Assembly (NCBI GenBank): GCA_038235165.1
Contig: JBBSUG010000007.1
Coordinates: 98,521 to 162,520, forward strand
DNA from: GCA-002050365 sp038235165
GTDB taxonomy: Bacteria; Acidobacteriota; Blastocatellia; Pyrinomonadales; Pyrinomonadaceae
DNA: 64,000 nucleotides
Direction of reading: 5' to 3'
Positions 15,531 through 24,259 of the stretch are shown here, in pieces. Each line of letters opens with the position of its first letter. Position 1 is the stretch's first letter. A model generated the notes under the pieces. It saw only the letters and a list, made by a program, of their open reading frames with translations, made no database searches and was not told where the DNA came from. The position numbers were made by a program, and so were the translations under genes.

Positions 15531-16316
15531 ATGAAATTTCGCTTCTTTTACATCTTATCGGTACTCGGGTTGATTTCATTTTTCCTCGTCTCCTGCGCGT
15601 CTGAAACTGCGACGACCGAACCGGCGGCACCGGCAAACAGCGAGGTAATTGCGGAAAACATCGCGCAAGCTGACAAGCTTTGCGGTCAGCACGAAGACTT
15701 GGCAAAACTGCGCGAATGTGTCAATCGGCTCGCGCGGGTGCGAAATCCCGACGCTCGAAATTTTGAAGTCGAATGGAAATATGCCATGTATAATTATTTT
15801 CTCGGCAAACAAATTGAAAATGAAAATGAAAGCGACAAATATCTGGAAGACGGCGTAAAAGCCGGAAGCATCGCGTCAAAAATCGAGCCGAACAAACCCG
15901 AAGGCTATTTTTGGTATGGCGCAAATTTGGGTGAACAGGCAAAACGCTCACCACTGACAAAGGGTTTGTCTTCGATTGGAGATATTCAGGGGGCGATGGG
16001 TAAAGTTATCGAGATTCAGCCCGATTATCAGGGCGCGAGTGCCTACGACGCGCTCGCACAAATTGAATTAAGCACGGGTTTGGCGGGCGGAAAAGCTGAA
16101 AAAGCAGTGGAATATCTGGAAAAGGCGATCAAAATCAATAACGACAATTCGTATCTGCACCTTCATTTGGGGCAGGCATATCTGGCAGTCAATCGCAAAG
16201 AAGATGCCAAAAAACAACTTGAATTCGTGCTTGATATGACACCAAATCCTGATTATATGCCCGAATATAATGAATCAATCAACGAAGCGAAAAAACTGCT
16301 GAAAACGAGATTCTGA
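15531..16316 (+). CDS. TatT-like TPR lipoprotein (TRAP-associated family)
   Basis: This 261-aa lipoprotein has lipobox LVSC (Cys22) after a hydrophobic signal. The mature protein is alpha-helical with TPR-like units (NFEVEWKYAMYNYFLG, KPEGYFWYGANLGEQAKRSP, SYLHLHLGQAYLAVNRKEDA). The order and motifs match the TRAP transporter TatT component family (PF16811), which forms periplasmic TPR trimers with ligand pores. No TRAP permease genes are adjacent, so a transport role is not supported by context. It is transcribed divergently from the HAD gene across a 96-base AT-rich gap that must hold both promoters. Confidence 0.75.
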   Translation: MKFRFFYILSVLGLISFFLVSCASETATTEPAAPANSEVIAENIAQADKLCGQHEDLAKLRECVNRLARVRNPDARNFEVEWKYAMYNYFLGKQIENENESDKYLEDGVKAGSIASKIEPNKPEGYFWYGANLGEQAKRSPLTKGLSSIGDIQGAMGKVIEIQPDYQGASAYDALAQIELSTGLAGGKAEKAVEYLEKAIKINNDNSYLHLHLGQAYLAVNRKEDAKKQLEFVLDMTPNPDYMPEYNESINEAKKLLKTRF

Positions 16317-16339
16317 TGGGATAATAAGTTACAGGTGAC

Positions 16340-16406
16340 GAGTAATGAGAGAAGGAATCATCTGTTTACCTATCGCTCATCGCCTATGATTCATTCCTCA
16401 TCACTT
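16340..16406. repeat. Imperfect inverted repeat at convergent gene ends
   Basis: GAGTAATGAGAGAAGGAATC (from 16340) pairs imperfectly with ATGATTCATTCCTCATCACT at 16386-16406. It spans the gap between two converging genes and overlaps the TGA of the minus-strand gene. A terminator role is plausible but there is no clear T-run. Confidence 0.35.
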
Positions 16407-17288
16407 ATTAAAACTAATTTCGATTCTCTCCGCGCCGCGCAAGACCGTAATCTTTTTACCTTCCAGTGTTTTCGTCCGAACGGCATCGCCGGACACTTTT
16501 TCGCCGTCAATCGCTTCGATCAAATCGCCGACTTTGACGTTTGAGCGTTCGGCGACACTGCCTTTTTTAATCGAAGCAACACGCCGCTTTCCATTTTCAG
16601 AGACAATTTCGATACCGAGCGGCAAAAGTGTCTGTTTGGTGATAATGTCGTTTTTGTTTTCGATATTCGGCGAAGTTTCAACTACATCAGTCGAAGTAAT
16701 ACCGGCGGGCATTCTGATAACCGGCGGAACACTCGATGTGCTGTCATAAGAACCGCCGCCTTCGTCAGCCGATTTCACTCCCGGCAGTTTTACCGTCGGC
16801 TTTTTCGGGGATCGAGCAGCGACAAAGTTTGTTTCCTCGACGATTATTTTTTCTTTTTTCTTCGTTTGTATTGTCGGCGGCGGCGATTCCGCTAAAATCA
16901 TATCCGGCACGGATTCGGCGGGAGTTTGCGTAACCAAAGGCAACGACGACGGCAAACTATCCGGCAGCGGTGCGGCAGCAGATTCAACCGGCGTTGGGGA
17001 AATGACTTTTGCTGTTTGTTCATTATTTCCAGTTAAGTAAACGCCGCTGATGATAACGAAAGTGAAAACCAAAACGACGACGCTCAACGGCAGAACGTAA
17101 CGCAGCGCGGGCAAAAATGACGTTTTCACCTGCGGCGGGGCGGCGTTGGCGATTCGCGCTTTGAGCCGAAAATCGAAATCTTTCGGCGCGTCAACCCGGC
17201 TCAGATTTTTTATCATTCGCTGAATCTCTTCATCGCCGACGCTTAAAAGTTCGTCGTCGGAACTATTTTGTAAGTCTTTATTAATCAT
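16401..17288 (-). CDS. Membrane-anchored PDZ protein, putative anti-sigma factor
   Basis: This 295-aa protein has a cytoplasmic N-terminal part (residues 1-60, including EEIQRMIKNLSRVDAPKDFD), one transmembrane helix at about 63-86, a Pro/Ser-rich linker and a C-terminal PDZ domain (about 220-293: IEIVSENGKRRVASIKKGSV, KVGDLIEAIDGEKVSG). It starts 7 bases after the ECF sigma gene stop. That position is usual for an anti-sigma factor, although no zinc-binding HxxxCxxC is present. The PDZ would lie in the periplasm and could bind C-termini of misfolded envelope proteins. This combines in one chain what RseA and the DegS PDZ do separately in E. coli; the role is inferred from order and topology. 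Confidence 0.75.
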   Translation of the reverse strand: MINKDLQNSSDDELLSVGDEEIQRMIKNLSRVDAPKDFDFRLKARIANAAPPQVKTSFLPALRYVLPLSVVVLVFTFVIISGVYLTGNNEQTAKVISPTPVESAAAPLPDSLPSSLPLVTQTPAESVPDMILAESPPPTIQTKKKEKIIVEETNFVAARSPKKPTVKLPGVKSADEGGGSYDSTSSVPPVIRMPAGITSTDVVETSPNIENKNDIITKQTLLPLGIEIVSENGKRRVASIKKGSVAERSNVKVGDLIEAIDGEKVSGDAVRTKTLEGKKITVLRGAERIEISFNK

Positions 17289-17295
17289 TAATTTC

Positions 17296-17928
17296 TCAAA
17301 TTAAATTCTTCAGTTTTTCTTTCAGCAAACCGCGTGCGCGGCTGATGCGCGATTTGGTCGTACCTAAACCCAAATCCAAAATCGCGGCGACTTCCTCATA
17401 AGTTTTACCTTCGATTTCGCGCAAAACAATCGGGGCGCGATATTTTTCCGGCAGTGTCGCAATCGCCCGCGCGATCATTTTACTCTGCTCGTTTTCAACT
17501 AAATCAACATCGGGCAGCGGCTTCGAGTCCGGCGGATGAAAATCTTCCTCATCTTCATCGCCATACTGGAAAAATCCGGTGAGCGAAACGAGATTGCGCC
17601 GTTTTCGCTTGCGAAGTTCGCTGATCGCCAAATTAGTCGCAATCCGGTAGATATACGTCGAAAACGCAAATTCCGTGTGATAGCGTTCGAGCGCAAAATA
17701 AACGCGCACAAAAGTCTCTTGAGCCAAATCAACGGCTTCTTCATAATCGTTCAAAAAACGATAAAGATAATTCGTAATCGGGTTGCGGTAACGGCGGACG
17801 ATTTCGGCAAAAGCCGGTTCGTCGTCGCGTTTGGCGGAATATATGAGTTCGTGATCGGACAGGTCTTTAAGCAGCACGATGGTTTCCAATACCTCCGCGC
17901 TTCGTTTCTCGAATTTGTCCAATGCCAT
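17296..17928 (-). CDS. ECF RNA polymerase sigma factor (RpoE/SigW-like)
   Basis: From ATG 17928 this is a 210-aa sigma factor. Region 2 is at about residues 38-108 (FAEIVRRYRNPITNYLYRFL, AVDLAQETFVRVYFALERY, FSTYIYRIATNLA). Region 4 is at about 148-205 (LPEKYRAPIVLREIEGKTYE, GTTKSRISRARGLLKEKL). There is no region 1.1 or 3, so it is an extracytoplasmic-function type. The acidic insert between regions 2 and 4 (GDEDEEDFHPPDSKP) is moderately long. It is cotranscribed with the PDZ membrane protein. The frame is open upstream but the extra 50 residues lack sigma similarity and overlap repeat-like DNA. Confidence 0.9.
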   Translation of the reverse strand: MALDKFEKRSAEVLETIVLLKDLSDHELIYSAKRDDEPAFAEIVRRYRNPITNYLYRFLNDYEEAVDLAQETFVRVYFALERYHTEFAFSTYIYRIATNLAISELRKRKRRNLVSLTGFFQYGDEDEEDFHPPDSKPLPDVDLVENEQSKMIARAIATLPEKYRAPIVLREIEGKTYEEVAAILDLGLGTTKSRISRARGLLKEKLKNLI

Positions 17929-18037
17929 ACACACATAAATTTTTACATTATATTTCCGCCAATACAAAAGCCGCCGGTAATTTGAAACACGCGCGGCGGC
18001 TGGAAAGGTTGCAAAAAAGTGAAAAATTAAAACAAAA

Positions 18038-18288
18038 CGGAGCGCGGAAGTCTCGTCCGCTTCAACGAGCGATAGCAAAGTTGGAGGCGTTTCTAATGAT
18101 TACAACGAACTGCAATGCTAAAACGTTGTCAACCTTGCGCTCTAAAACAAGTGCGGACGGATGATAGTTTCGCACTCGCTTGCGGACGCAGGCGAAACAC
18201 TGTTTTTCACGTTACCGTTTGGTGTAGTCATCAGAAAGGTCGCAACACTCGCTGCGCTGTGTTGGGCGGACGAGCCGTCCGCGCTCCG
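18038..18288. repeat. MITE-like element, inverted-repeat family 1
   Basis: A 251-base non-coding segment is bounded by 23-base inverted ends: CGGAGCGCGGAAGTCTCGTC (from 18038) and its near reverse complement at 18266-18288, 20 of 23 matching. The right end, GCGGACGAGCCGTCCGCGCT and 3 more bases, is identical to the single end at 50417-50439. The same family is at 38106-38346. It fills the gap 17929-18321 between the sigma gene and the next gene; no gene is visible there. Confidence 0.75.
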
Positions 18289-18321
18289 TCTGTTGCACTT
18301 ATTTATGAAATTCTCTCGGTT

Positions 18322-18939
18322 TTATTGGTCGGCGGGTTTAACGGTTAAAATTAGAAATATCAGCTCATCGGGTTTGGAAGTTGATAAACTACCGATAATT
18401 GTCGGTATATTTTCGAGCAAACTCAAACTTTTCAATGTCAGCCCAACTTGTTCGTAATTGATTGTATTGTTCATTTTTCCGTTTGAATTTGTTGAAACAT
18501 AAGTTACAACAGGAACTCTTTGCCCGAATCTAAAAGTTTCTATTTGGATAGACTTTTTTCTTTGTGAATCCGGCAAACTTCGCAAACTATTCAGTGTCCA
18601 GTCGGTAAAAACAGACGTAGAATACTCTTGACTTTGGTCTGATTTTTTAGAAACATCTTTAAGTTCGAGAATTCCCGGACTCGTAACTCTTTCAAGATAA
18701 GTTGAATTCAAACTGTAATTGGAATACGAATAAATAGTTTTCAGTTTTTTGACGGCGTTTGAGAGTGAAGATGGTAGTAGCGATTTATCAATCGGATTAT
18801 TCGACCCGGTTAAAACGTGCAGAATCACGTCATAATTCGGTTCGGCTTGCAGGGGCTGATTTTGTGTCTGAGCGCAAATGTTTGTCAAACCTGTCAGACA
18901 AACAAAAATGATTGGAAAAAGTATTTTCAATTTGTTCAT
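18322..18939 (-). CDS. Secreted protein of unknown function, weak secretin-like tail
   Basis: This 205-aa protein has a signal peptide (MNKLKILFPIIFVCLTGLTN, cleavage near ICAQ). The mature region starts YDVILHVLTGSN. The C-terminal part has RFGQRVPVVTYV, NYEQVGLTLKSL and ENIPTIIGSLSTSKPDELIF, whose order recalls the end of secretin beta-domains (GQ.VP, Y..VG..L, ...V.GGL...E...F). The resemblance is weak and there is no full secretin here. I cannot name a function. It lies upstream of the sigma factor gene with a family-1 repeat between them. GGAGAAAATCT precedes the ATG. Confidence 0.55.
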   Translation of the reverse strand: MNKLKILFPIIFVCLTGLTNICAQTQNQPLQAEPNYDVILHVLTGSNNPIDKSLLPSSLSNAVKKLKTIYSYSNYSLNSTYLERVTSPGILELKDVSKKSDQSQEYSTSVFTDWTLNSLRSLPDSQRKKSIQIETFRFGQRVPVVTYVSTNSNGKMNNTINYEQVGLTLKSLSLLENIPTIIGSLSTSKPDELIFLILTVKPADQ

Positions 18940-19026
18940 AGATTTTCTCCTGTAATTTTAGAATGCGGAAGAGTGTCTATTTAACAGATCAGTCGAAATT
19001 AAGTTGCAAAAGTTATTTAAAACAAA

Positions 19027-19066
19027 GATTCCAGACGGCAAATTAAAAAACTTGCCGTCTGGAATC
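19027..19066 (-). terminator. Rho-independent terminator
   Basis: GATTCCAGACGGCAA and TTGCCGTCTGGAATC form a perfect 15-base stem with a 10-base loop, followed on the minus strand by TTTGTTTT. It lies 24 bases after the stop of the gene at 19090-19905. Confidence 0.85.
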
Positions 19067-19089
19067 TGAAATATTTTATCTGAAATTTT

Positions 19090-19905
19090 TCAGCTTCCCT
19101 TAAAAGCTGAATCTTCTATTTTTTGCCCGTAGGTGACGGTTTGGACTTCTGTTTCTTCAATCTGTTTGCCGTCCGCCCACAGCACCGAGCGATATGGAAC
19201 GAGAGTTCCTTGGGCGTAATTGTAATCGTAAAATTTGCGTTTATATTTTACTCCGTCTTCGGTATATTCGAGCATCATTACGCGGTAAGTTTTGCTGCTG
19301 ATGAAAAAGCGTGTTTTGCGATTCTGTTTATCCGTCACGTCGATCATATAAAAATCTACGTTCATCAACTTATCGCGCCCGCCTAATTCCAATTTAGATT
19401 CGTTTTCTTTATACCGGAGCAGGGCTTCGAGTCCGTGCCAGATTTGGTTTTGAAATCTTTTGGAAGCATCTTCGCGCGGCGTGAACACCGAATCGTTGTA
19501 AATGCCGAAAATTTTGTCGCCGTTATAAATCAAGGCGTATTTGGCATTCGGAAACTCCTGGTCAACCCGGACGTGTTCTTTTTCTAAATTATCGGCACGC
19601 AAAACCAGACGTTCGTAATTTGCCTGTTCGGTTTTACCTTCAGCATCAACGATACTCAGTTTTCCGCGTTCAAGCGTTGTTTTACGAATTTGATTAATAT
19701 TTTGCCGCCCGCCCAAACCGCCGTAAATGACGATGGCGGATTCGGCAACCTGTTCCGCCGTGGCATCTTTCCCGGCATCAGTCGCCGCCGGTTTATCCGC
19801 CGGTTTGTTCCGGGTGTCGGTCTTTTCCTGCGCTGAAACGGCAACGACGGCGGCGGTGACAACGAGCAAAATAAATAATGTCGAAACTTTAAGACGTAAA
19901 AACAC
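19090..19905 (-). CDS. LolA-like periplasmic protein (putative)
   Basis: This 271-aa protein has a signal peptide ending near VSAQE (about residue 25) and a Lys/Ala/Asp linker. A C-terminal region of long antiparallel strands follows (RLVLRADNLEKEHVRVDQEF, NVDFYMIDVTDKQNRKTRFF, YRVMMLEYTEDGVKYKRKFY, VPYRSVLWADG). This is the pattern of the half-barrel LolA/LppX outer-membrane-lipoprotein-carrier-like fold. LolA proper shuttles lipoproteins to LolB, but acidobacterial genomes hold several such paralogues with unknown cargo. The start is GTG at 19905, with GAGGAG at a good distance. The bases TTTGAGGAGAATTAC before the start are identical to those before the receptor at 55444. It ends at its own terminator. 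Confidence 0.6.
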   Translation of the reverse strand: MFLRLKVSTLFILLVVTAAVVAVSAQEKTDTRNKPADKPAATDAGKDATAEQVAESAIVIYGGLGGRQNINQIRKTTLERGKLSIVDAEGKTEQANYERLVLRADNLEKEHVRVDQEFPNAKYALIYNGDKIFGIYNDSVFTPREDASKRFQNQIWHGLEALLRYKENESKLELGGRDKLMNVDFYMIDVTDKQNRKTRFFISSKTYRVMMLEYTEDGVKYKRKFYDYNYAQGTLVPYRSVLWADGKQIEETEVQTVTYGQKIEDSAFKGS

Positions 19906-20155
19906 TGGTAATTCTCCTCAAATTTTTAGATAGTTGATATTTGCGGATTGTAGCACAAACTTACAAATTCAGCACATTTTACCGCTTAAGGCTAAGTTTA
20001 TTGATGTTCATAAAATAATTTAAGATGCTTCAAAATTGGCTGGTCGTAAATAACACGAATGTAACTCTGTTAAATAGTCACTGCAAATCTAGAATCGGAT
20101 GCAAAATTTCTCAAACATAAAAACTTCGCAAATTGCGATGTTCTTTACTTTCGCC

Positions 20156-21271
20156 TCATTTTTCCCTGACCAGACGAAATCCCATATCATCACTGGTTGC
20201 GTAAATCAAATATGAATCCCGGGCGGCTGAACGGCTGGAAGTGTCATTAAATTTCCAACTGCCGCCGCGCCTGACTTTGTAATTATCATCCTCCTCCGAA
20301 GCAGGCAAAGCCGGACCAATCGGATTGGTCGAAGAACTTTTTGCGTAATAATTAGCATCATACCAATCGTTGACTAATTCAGAAACATTTCCGTGCATAT
20401 CGTATAATCCCCAGGCATTCGCTTTCTTAGTGGCGACATTATGCGGATAGCCGGTATTTGTGCCAATCCCAGCCCAACCCAACTCCTTCAAATTTCCGGC
20501 GTAATCTCCCGTCGTTCCAGCGCGTGCCGCATACTCCCATTCCGCTTCGGTCGGCAGGCGATACTTATAAGTTTTATCTCTTCCATTGAGTTTTTTAATA
20601 AATTCCTGCGCGTCATTCCAACTAACACAGTATATCGGTCTGTTGTCTCCCACAAAATTTTTGACTTCAGGGTTCTTGGCGGCTTCGACGAGATTGCAAT
20701 CTTTTTTCGAAGGTAGTTCTCCCATAATCGCCGTCCATTGTCCCTGCGTTACTTCCGTTTTCTGCATCCAAAAATCTTTGCTGATTTTAACTTTGTGTGG
20801 CGGCGTTTCATCTTTGTCAACCCCTTTCAAATTGCCGATATCTTCAACTTTTGAACCCATTATAAAAGTTCCTTTGTTGACCTTTACAAATTCCATTGCC
20901 GGAACTTGCCCGTCATTCCGGTCAGCTGTTTGAACCGGCTTGGGCGTTGCTGATGTTTCGGGCGATGATGGCGAATTGCTCCTGATTGCTGCGATAAGTT
21001 CTTCATCCGCACCGGCTTGCCGCAAATCTTCTTCTCGACTTTTGGTCAGCGGTTTGTCAACTTTGCGCTCTTTTACTTGTCCGAGCAGCCAATTGACCAA
21101 ATCGGTTTTGTTGGCAAAAGCCGCGTTCGGTAATTTCGTTTTCAAAGCCGTGAAAATCTCGGGATAAGTCAGCGGTTTGGTTTGAGCTTCGGTAGAGCGA
21201 AGTGTCAGAACCGCTCCGATTATTAACGTAATGACAGTTAAAATTAAAAATTTGCCGTGAAAACTTTTCAT
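20156..21271 (-). CDS. SUMF1/FGE-like domain protein, exported, without the catalytic cysteines
   Basis: This 371-aa protein has a signal peptide and a linker (residues 1-120). A formylglycine-generating-enzyme-like domain follows: FVKVNKGTFIMGS, TEVTQGQWTAIMG, PIYCVSWNDAQEF, RLPTEAEWEYAARAGT, GLYDMHGNVSELVNDW, VRRGGSW and DDMGFRLVREK. In true FGE the two catalytic cysteines lie just after the RRGGSW-type segment; here that stretch reads KFNDTSSRSAARDS with no Cys, so sulfatase activation is unlikely. Such SUMF domains often serve as ligand-binding (C-type lectin-like) modules in kinase or protease systems. The Ser/Thr kinase gene lies just upstream on the same strand (44 bases apart). Confidence 0.85.
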   Translation of the reverse strand: MKSFHGKFLILTVITLIIGAVLTLRSTEAQTKPLTYPEIFTALKTKLPNAAFANKTDLVNWLLGQVKERKVDKPLTKSREEDLRQAGADEELIAAIRSNSPSSPETSATPKPVQTADRNDGQVPAMEFVKVNKGTFIMGSKVEDIGNLKGVDKDETPPHKVKISKDFWMQKTEVTQGQWTAIMGELPSKKDCNLVEAAKNPEVKNFVGDNRPIYCVSWNDAQEFIKKLNGRDKTYKYRLPTEAEWEYAARAGTTGDYAGNLKELGWAGIGTNTGYPHNVATKKANAWGLYDMHGNVSELVNDWYDANYYAKSSSTNPIGPALPASEEDDNYKVRRGGSWKFNDTSSRSAARDSYLIYATSDDMGFRLVREK

Positions 21272-21315
21272 ATTCTAAATCCTCTTGTTATTGAAATTTG
21301 CAGTGTCTAGGTAAT

Positions 21316-22905
21316 TTACTTACAACTATTAGTGAATACACAATTAGGGTCGGCTGGCGGCTTTTTCGTCGGTGCAGCCGTCGGTTTTTTGATCGGCGAA
21401 TTCGCCGGTTTTTCCGCCGGAGATTTGATGGCGGGTTGAGGTGCATTTTTTCTCGTCGGCGCAGCTTCTGCCGGAGATTCGGATGCATCTGCGGTGTTCG
21501 CTTTTTTGGCGGCGGACGGCGGCGAAGTCGGCTCTGCCGGAGAACCGGATTCGGGCAGCGACGGAGTTTCCGACACGACCAGCGGTTCGACTGACGGCGA
21601 AGGTGCGGCAGAGTTAACAACCGGTTGATTCGCATTTGCCGCCGGTTGATTTGAATTCGCCCTGCTCGAATTATTCAGCCAAAGCATTGCGCCGATTGCG
21701 CCGGACGCTAAAATAATCAACGCGAACACGGGAAGCAGCCACAACAATTTTGTATTTTTCTTTGAAGACGACCGAAAAGTTTTCGCATTTTCAGAAGCGG
21801 AGACGACAGCGATGGTATCCGGGGAAGCGACTGCCGAATTCGGAAAAGTAACCGCTTTTGAAATCGAATCGGCGGACGCATTGCTGAAAGGGAAACTAAC
21901 TAACTCCGGTTTTGTCGGCGAACTTTCTTTCGGTTCCGGGAATCGGGGTGCGTTTGATATTTGAAAATTCTGTTTATTGTTATCAACGGAAACATTACGA
22001 AGATTCGACCGCAAAATCTGCCGCATTTCTAGCGCAGAAGAAAATCGGTCATCGCGTTCGACCGCCATCGCTTTGAGAATATAATCGGATAGCCATTTCG
22101 GTATCACCGGATTCAAATCAGACGGCTGCGACAGCGAATCGGGATTTCCCGACCAAATATCCAAAGCTCTTTTCGTTGCGTCAACCGGCGTTTTGTTAGT
22201 CAAAAGATGATAAAAAGTTGCTCCGAGCGCGTATAGATCGCATCTGCCGTCGGTGTTCTGCGCCAGAACCTTTTCCGCCTGCGTCCGGTGCTGCATCAGA
22301 ATATATTCCTTGAATGTCGGATTAATTACCGGCAAAATCTGCTCAATCGGCGAATATTCCAAAGTTGCGCCCGCAAACGTACCGCTCGTTTCAGTTTTAC
22401 CCGCCTCATTGCTTTTAACAATGCCGAAATCGAGCAATTTGATTTTCCGGCGTGAAGTCAATTTCAGATTGTGCGGTTTAATATCACGATGAATGATCGG
22501 CGGATTAAGCGTATGCAGATAATCGAGCGCGTCGAGAATCTGATCAATCCAGTTCAGAGCGTCTTCGACCGGAAAGTAAGTTCGGCGTTCAGTGAGCATT
22601 TCGCCCAAGTCGCTGCCCGCAATCAATTCCATCACCAAAAACTGCCGGTTCATTTCGGAAAAATAATCCCTGACAAACGGAATTGATTCGTGAGATGCCT
22701 TTGCCAAAGACTTGGCTTCGCGTTCAAAAGCCTTCAAAATCGAAGTTTTGCGGTGCGGATTTGATAAATCAATAATAATTTCCTTCAACGCAATCGGTTC
22801 GCCAAATCTTTCATCAATCGCTTCGTAAACCGCGCCCATCCCGCCGTGTCCGAGTTGGCGGATAATCCGGTAGCGATTTTGCAAAATCTGGTTGATAGCA
22901 AGCAT
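21316..22905 (-). CDS. Transmembrane Ser/Thr protein kinase (Pkn type)
   Basis: This 529-aa protein has a complete Hanks-type kinase domain at residues about 10-300: glycine loop GHGGMG (19-24), Lys41 (IALKEI), HRDIKPHN (139-146) and DFG (159-161). A hydrophobic helix near residue 390-410 (LLWLLPVFALIILASGAIGA) anchors it, followed by an extracytoplasmic tail rich in Pro, Ala, Ser and Lys with repeated KKP/PTKKP units, ending CVFTNSCK with two cysteines. It should phosphorylate cytoplasmic proteins in response to an external cue. The SUMF-like secreted protein follows directly, which suggests a kinase/sensor pair, as in other acidobacteria and planctomycetes. Confidence 0.92.
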   Translation of the reverse strand: MLAINQILQNRYRIIRQLGHGGMGAVYEAIDERFGEPIALKEIIIDLSNPHRKTSILKAFEREAKSLAKASHESIPFVRDYFSEMNRQFLVMELIAGSDLGEMLTERRTYFPVEDALNWIDQILDALDYLHTLNPPIIHRDIKPHNLKLTSRRKIKLLDFGIVKSNEAGKTETSGTFAGATLEYSPIEQILPVINPTFKEYILMQHRTQAEKVLAQNTDGRCDLYALGATFYHLLTNKTPVDATKRALDIWSGNPDSLSQPSDLNPVIPKWLSDYILKAMAVERDDRFSSALEMRQILRSNLRNVSVDNNKQNFQISNAPRFPEPKESSPTKPELVSFPFSNASADSISKAVTFPNSAVASPDTIAVVSASENAKTFRSSSKKNTKLLWLLPVFALIILASGAIGAMLWLNNSSRANSNQPAANANQPVVNSAAPSPSVEPLVVSETPSLPESGSPAEPTSPPSAAKKANTADASESPAEAAPTRKNAPQPAIKSPAEKPANSPIKKPTAAPTKKPPADPNCVFTNSCK

Positions 22906-23068
22906 TTTGTTATATTTGTGGAAGCTCTGAAACTTTTGTTCTACATATTATTTAACAAAATCAAGTCTTTAGCAAGCAAAAATCGGGCGGACTGGAAAGT
23001 TCACAATCTGACAAAAACGCGTCAAATATAGATTTCGCAGCTTTTGAGATTAAGCGAAATCGAAATCA

Positions 23069-23620
23069 TCAATCGTATTTTTCAAATTCCGCCTGCACGT
23101 CCGCGAAACTTTTGCCGACCAGATTTTCGCCCGAAAAGAACTGGTTGTTTGAAATTTCCCTGACGAAAAACGACAAAGGTTCGTAGTTTTCCAGTTCTTC
23201 AATATTTTCGAAAATAACTTGAGCGCAGTTTAATCCCCACAAATCGCCCAGAAAAACGTCGAACTCTATTTGCCGCCCGCCGAATTCGTAGAAATAACGG
23301 TTCTTGCGAATTTCCGGACTTTCGATTTTTTCGTTGCGGCGAATTTGTCTGCCTTCAAACATTTCAAAAACAGAGTGTTCAGCCTCGCTCAAATAAATTC
23401 TTGCCGTTTGACACGCAGCATTTTCGAGCCGAATATGCTGCTCCAGAATCCACGTCCATTCTTTTGTTTCGGGAACGCGAACCGACCGCAAACGCAGCCG
23501 CGTATTCTCGATGTAGTTGTCGAAAATCTGCCAGTGCGGACTCGCCCGCGTTAATGGTTCGGGCAAATCTTCAATCAAAAATATGCGGCGCAATTCAATC
23601 CGATAATCTTTATCCGTCAT
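23069..23620 (-). CDS. CYTH-domain protein (putative triphosphatase)
   Basis: From ATG 23620 this is a 183-aa protein with the CYTH pattern of charged strands lining a tunnel: YRIELRRIFLIEDLP at the start (family: EIERKFLV), YIENTRLRLRSV, KNRYFYEFGGRQIEFDVFLG, and VREISNNQFFSGENLVGKSF at the end (family: GREVT.D.RY.N..LA). CYTH enzymes hydrolyse inorganic triphosphate or make cyclic AMP; the strict ExExK start is altered here to ELRR. The activity is therefore uncertain. It stands alone on the minus strand and is divergent from the lipoprotein at 23701. A TTG further upstream at 23668 is less likely as a start. Confidence 0.65.
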   Translation of the reverse strand: MTDKDYRIELRRIFLIEDLPEPLTRASPHWQIFDNYIENTRLRLRSVRVPETKEWTWILEQHIRLENAACQTARIYLSEAEHSVFEMFEGRQIRRNEKIESPEIRKNRYFYEFGGRQIEFDVFLGDLWGLNCAQVIFENIEELENYEPLSFFVREISNNQFFSGENLVGKSFADVQAEFEKYD

Positions 23621-23700
23621 TTCTACCTTGTTTTTTTTCTCAATTGTTTTATACTTTTTTAATTCCAAATACAGTAATTACAAACCGGACAGGAGACAAT

Positions 23701-24246
23701 ATGCGTTTTCAAACTATAATTTTAACAATACTTTTACTAACTTTACTAAACGGCTGCCGCAGCACGGAAACGACGGTCAGCACGAATAATGCCGTCAACG
23801 CCAATGTGAACGCGGCGACCGCCAACACAAACAACCCGCTGGCGACGACCGCCACGCCGAAAACCGAAACGACCAACGACGCGCCGACACTGGCACCGGT
23901 TGTCAAAGCCTATTACGACGCGCTCAAAAACAAGGACGATGCCGCACTCAGAAAAGTCTATTCGCAGGACACCTTGAAATCGCTGGAAGACGATATGAAA
24001 GCCGACAAGGAAAAGTCGCTGGTCAAATTTATCTCCGGCACTGACATTGTTCCCGACAAGCCGTTTGAGGCGCGAAACGAAAAAATTGACGGTGATTCCG
24101 GAGTCGCCGAAATGCGCGGCGGCAGTTACCCGAACGGCATCGCCATCAAATTTGTCAAAGAAAACGGCGAATGGAAAATGACCAATGAAAGCCCCGACTT
24201 TCAAGCCGTTAAACAAGCGGCGGCGAATTCAAACACCGCTAAATAA
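23701..24246 (+). CDS. Small lipoprotein with DUF4878/NTF2-like domain
   Basis: From ATG 23701 (preceded by CAGGAGACAAT) this is a 181-aa lipoprotein with lipobox LLNGC (Cys19). A low-complexity linker of Asn, Ala and Thr follows (NAVNANVNAATANTNNP), typical of lipoproteins of this bacterial group. The globular part (VVKAYYDALKNKDDAALRKV, VKFISGTDIV, GIAIKFVKENGEWKMTNESP) matches the cystatin/NTF2-like DUF4878-type fold. Function is unknown. The open frame extends upstream to 23401 but runs antisense through the CYTH gene, so the ATG with its ribosome-binding site and signal peptide is preferred. A strong terminator follows. Confidence 0.8.
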   Translation: MRFQTIILTILLLTLLNGCRSTETTVSTNNAVNANVNAATANTNNPLATTATPKTETTNDAPTLAPVVKAYYDALKNKDDAALRKVYSQDTLKSLEDDMKADKEKSLVKFISGTDIVPDKPFEARNEKIDGDSGVAEMRGGSYPNGIAIKFVKENGEWKMTNESPDFQAVKQAAANSNTAK

Positions 24247-24259
24247 ATATTTTTCAACT

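Noticed and set aside
17929..18078. 50-codon N-terminal extension of the sigma factor
   Set aside because: The extra residues show no sigma similarity and run into the repeat element; ATG 17928 gives a family-length protein.
19906..20155. Possible small RNA in the gap
   Set aside because: AT-rich with no stable hairpin, no T-run and no recognisable RNA family.
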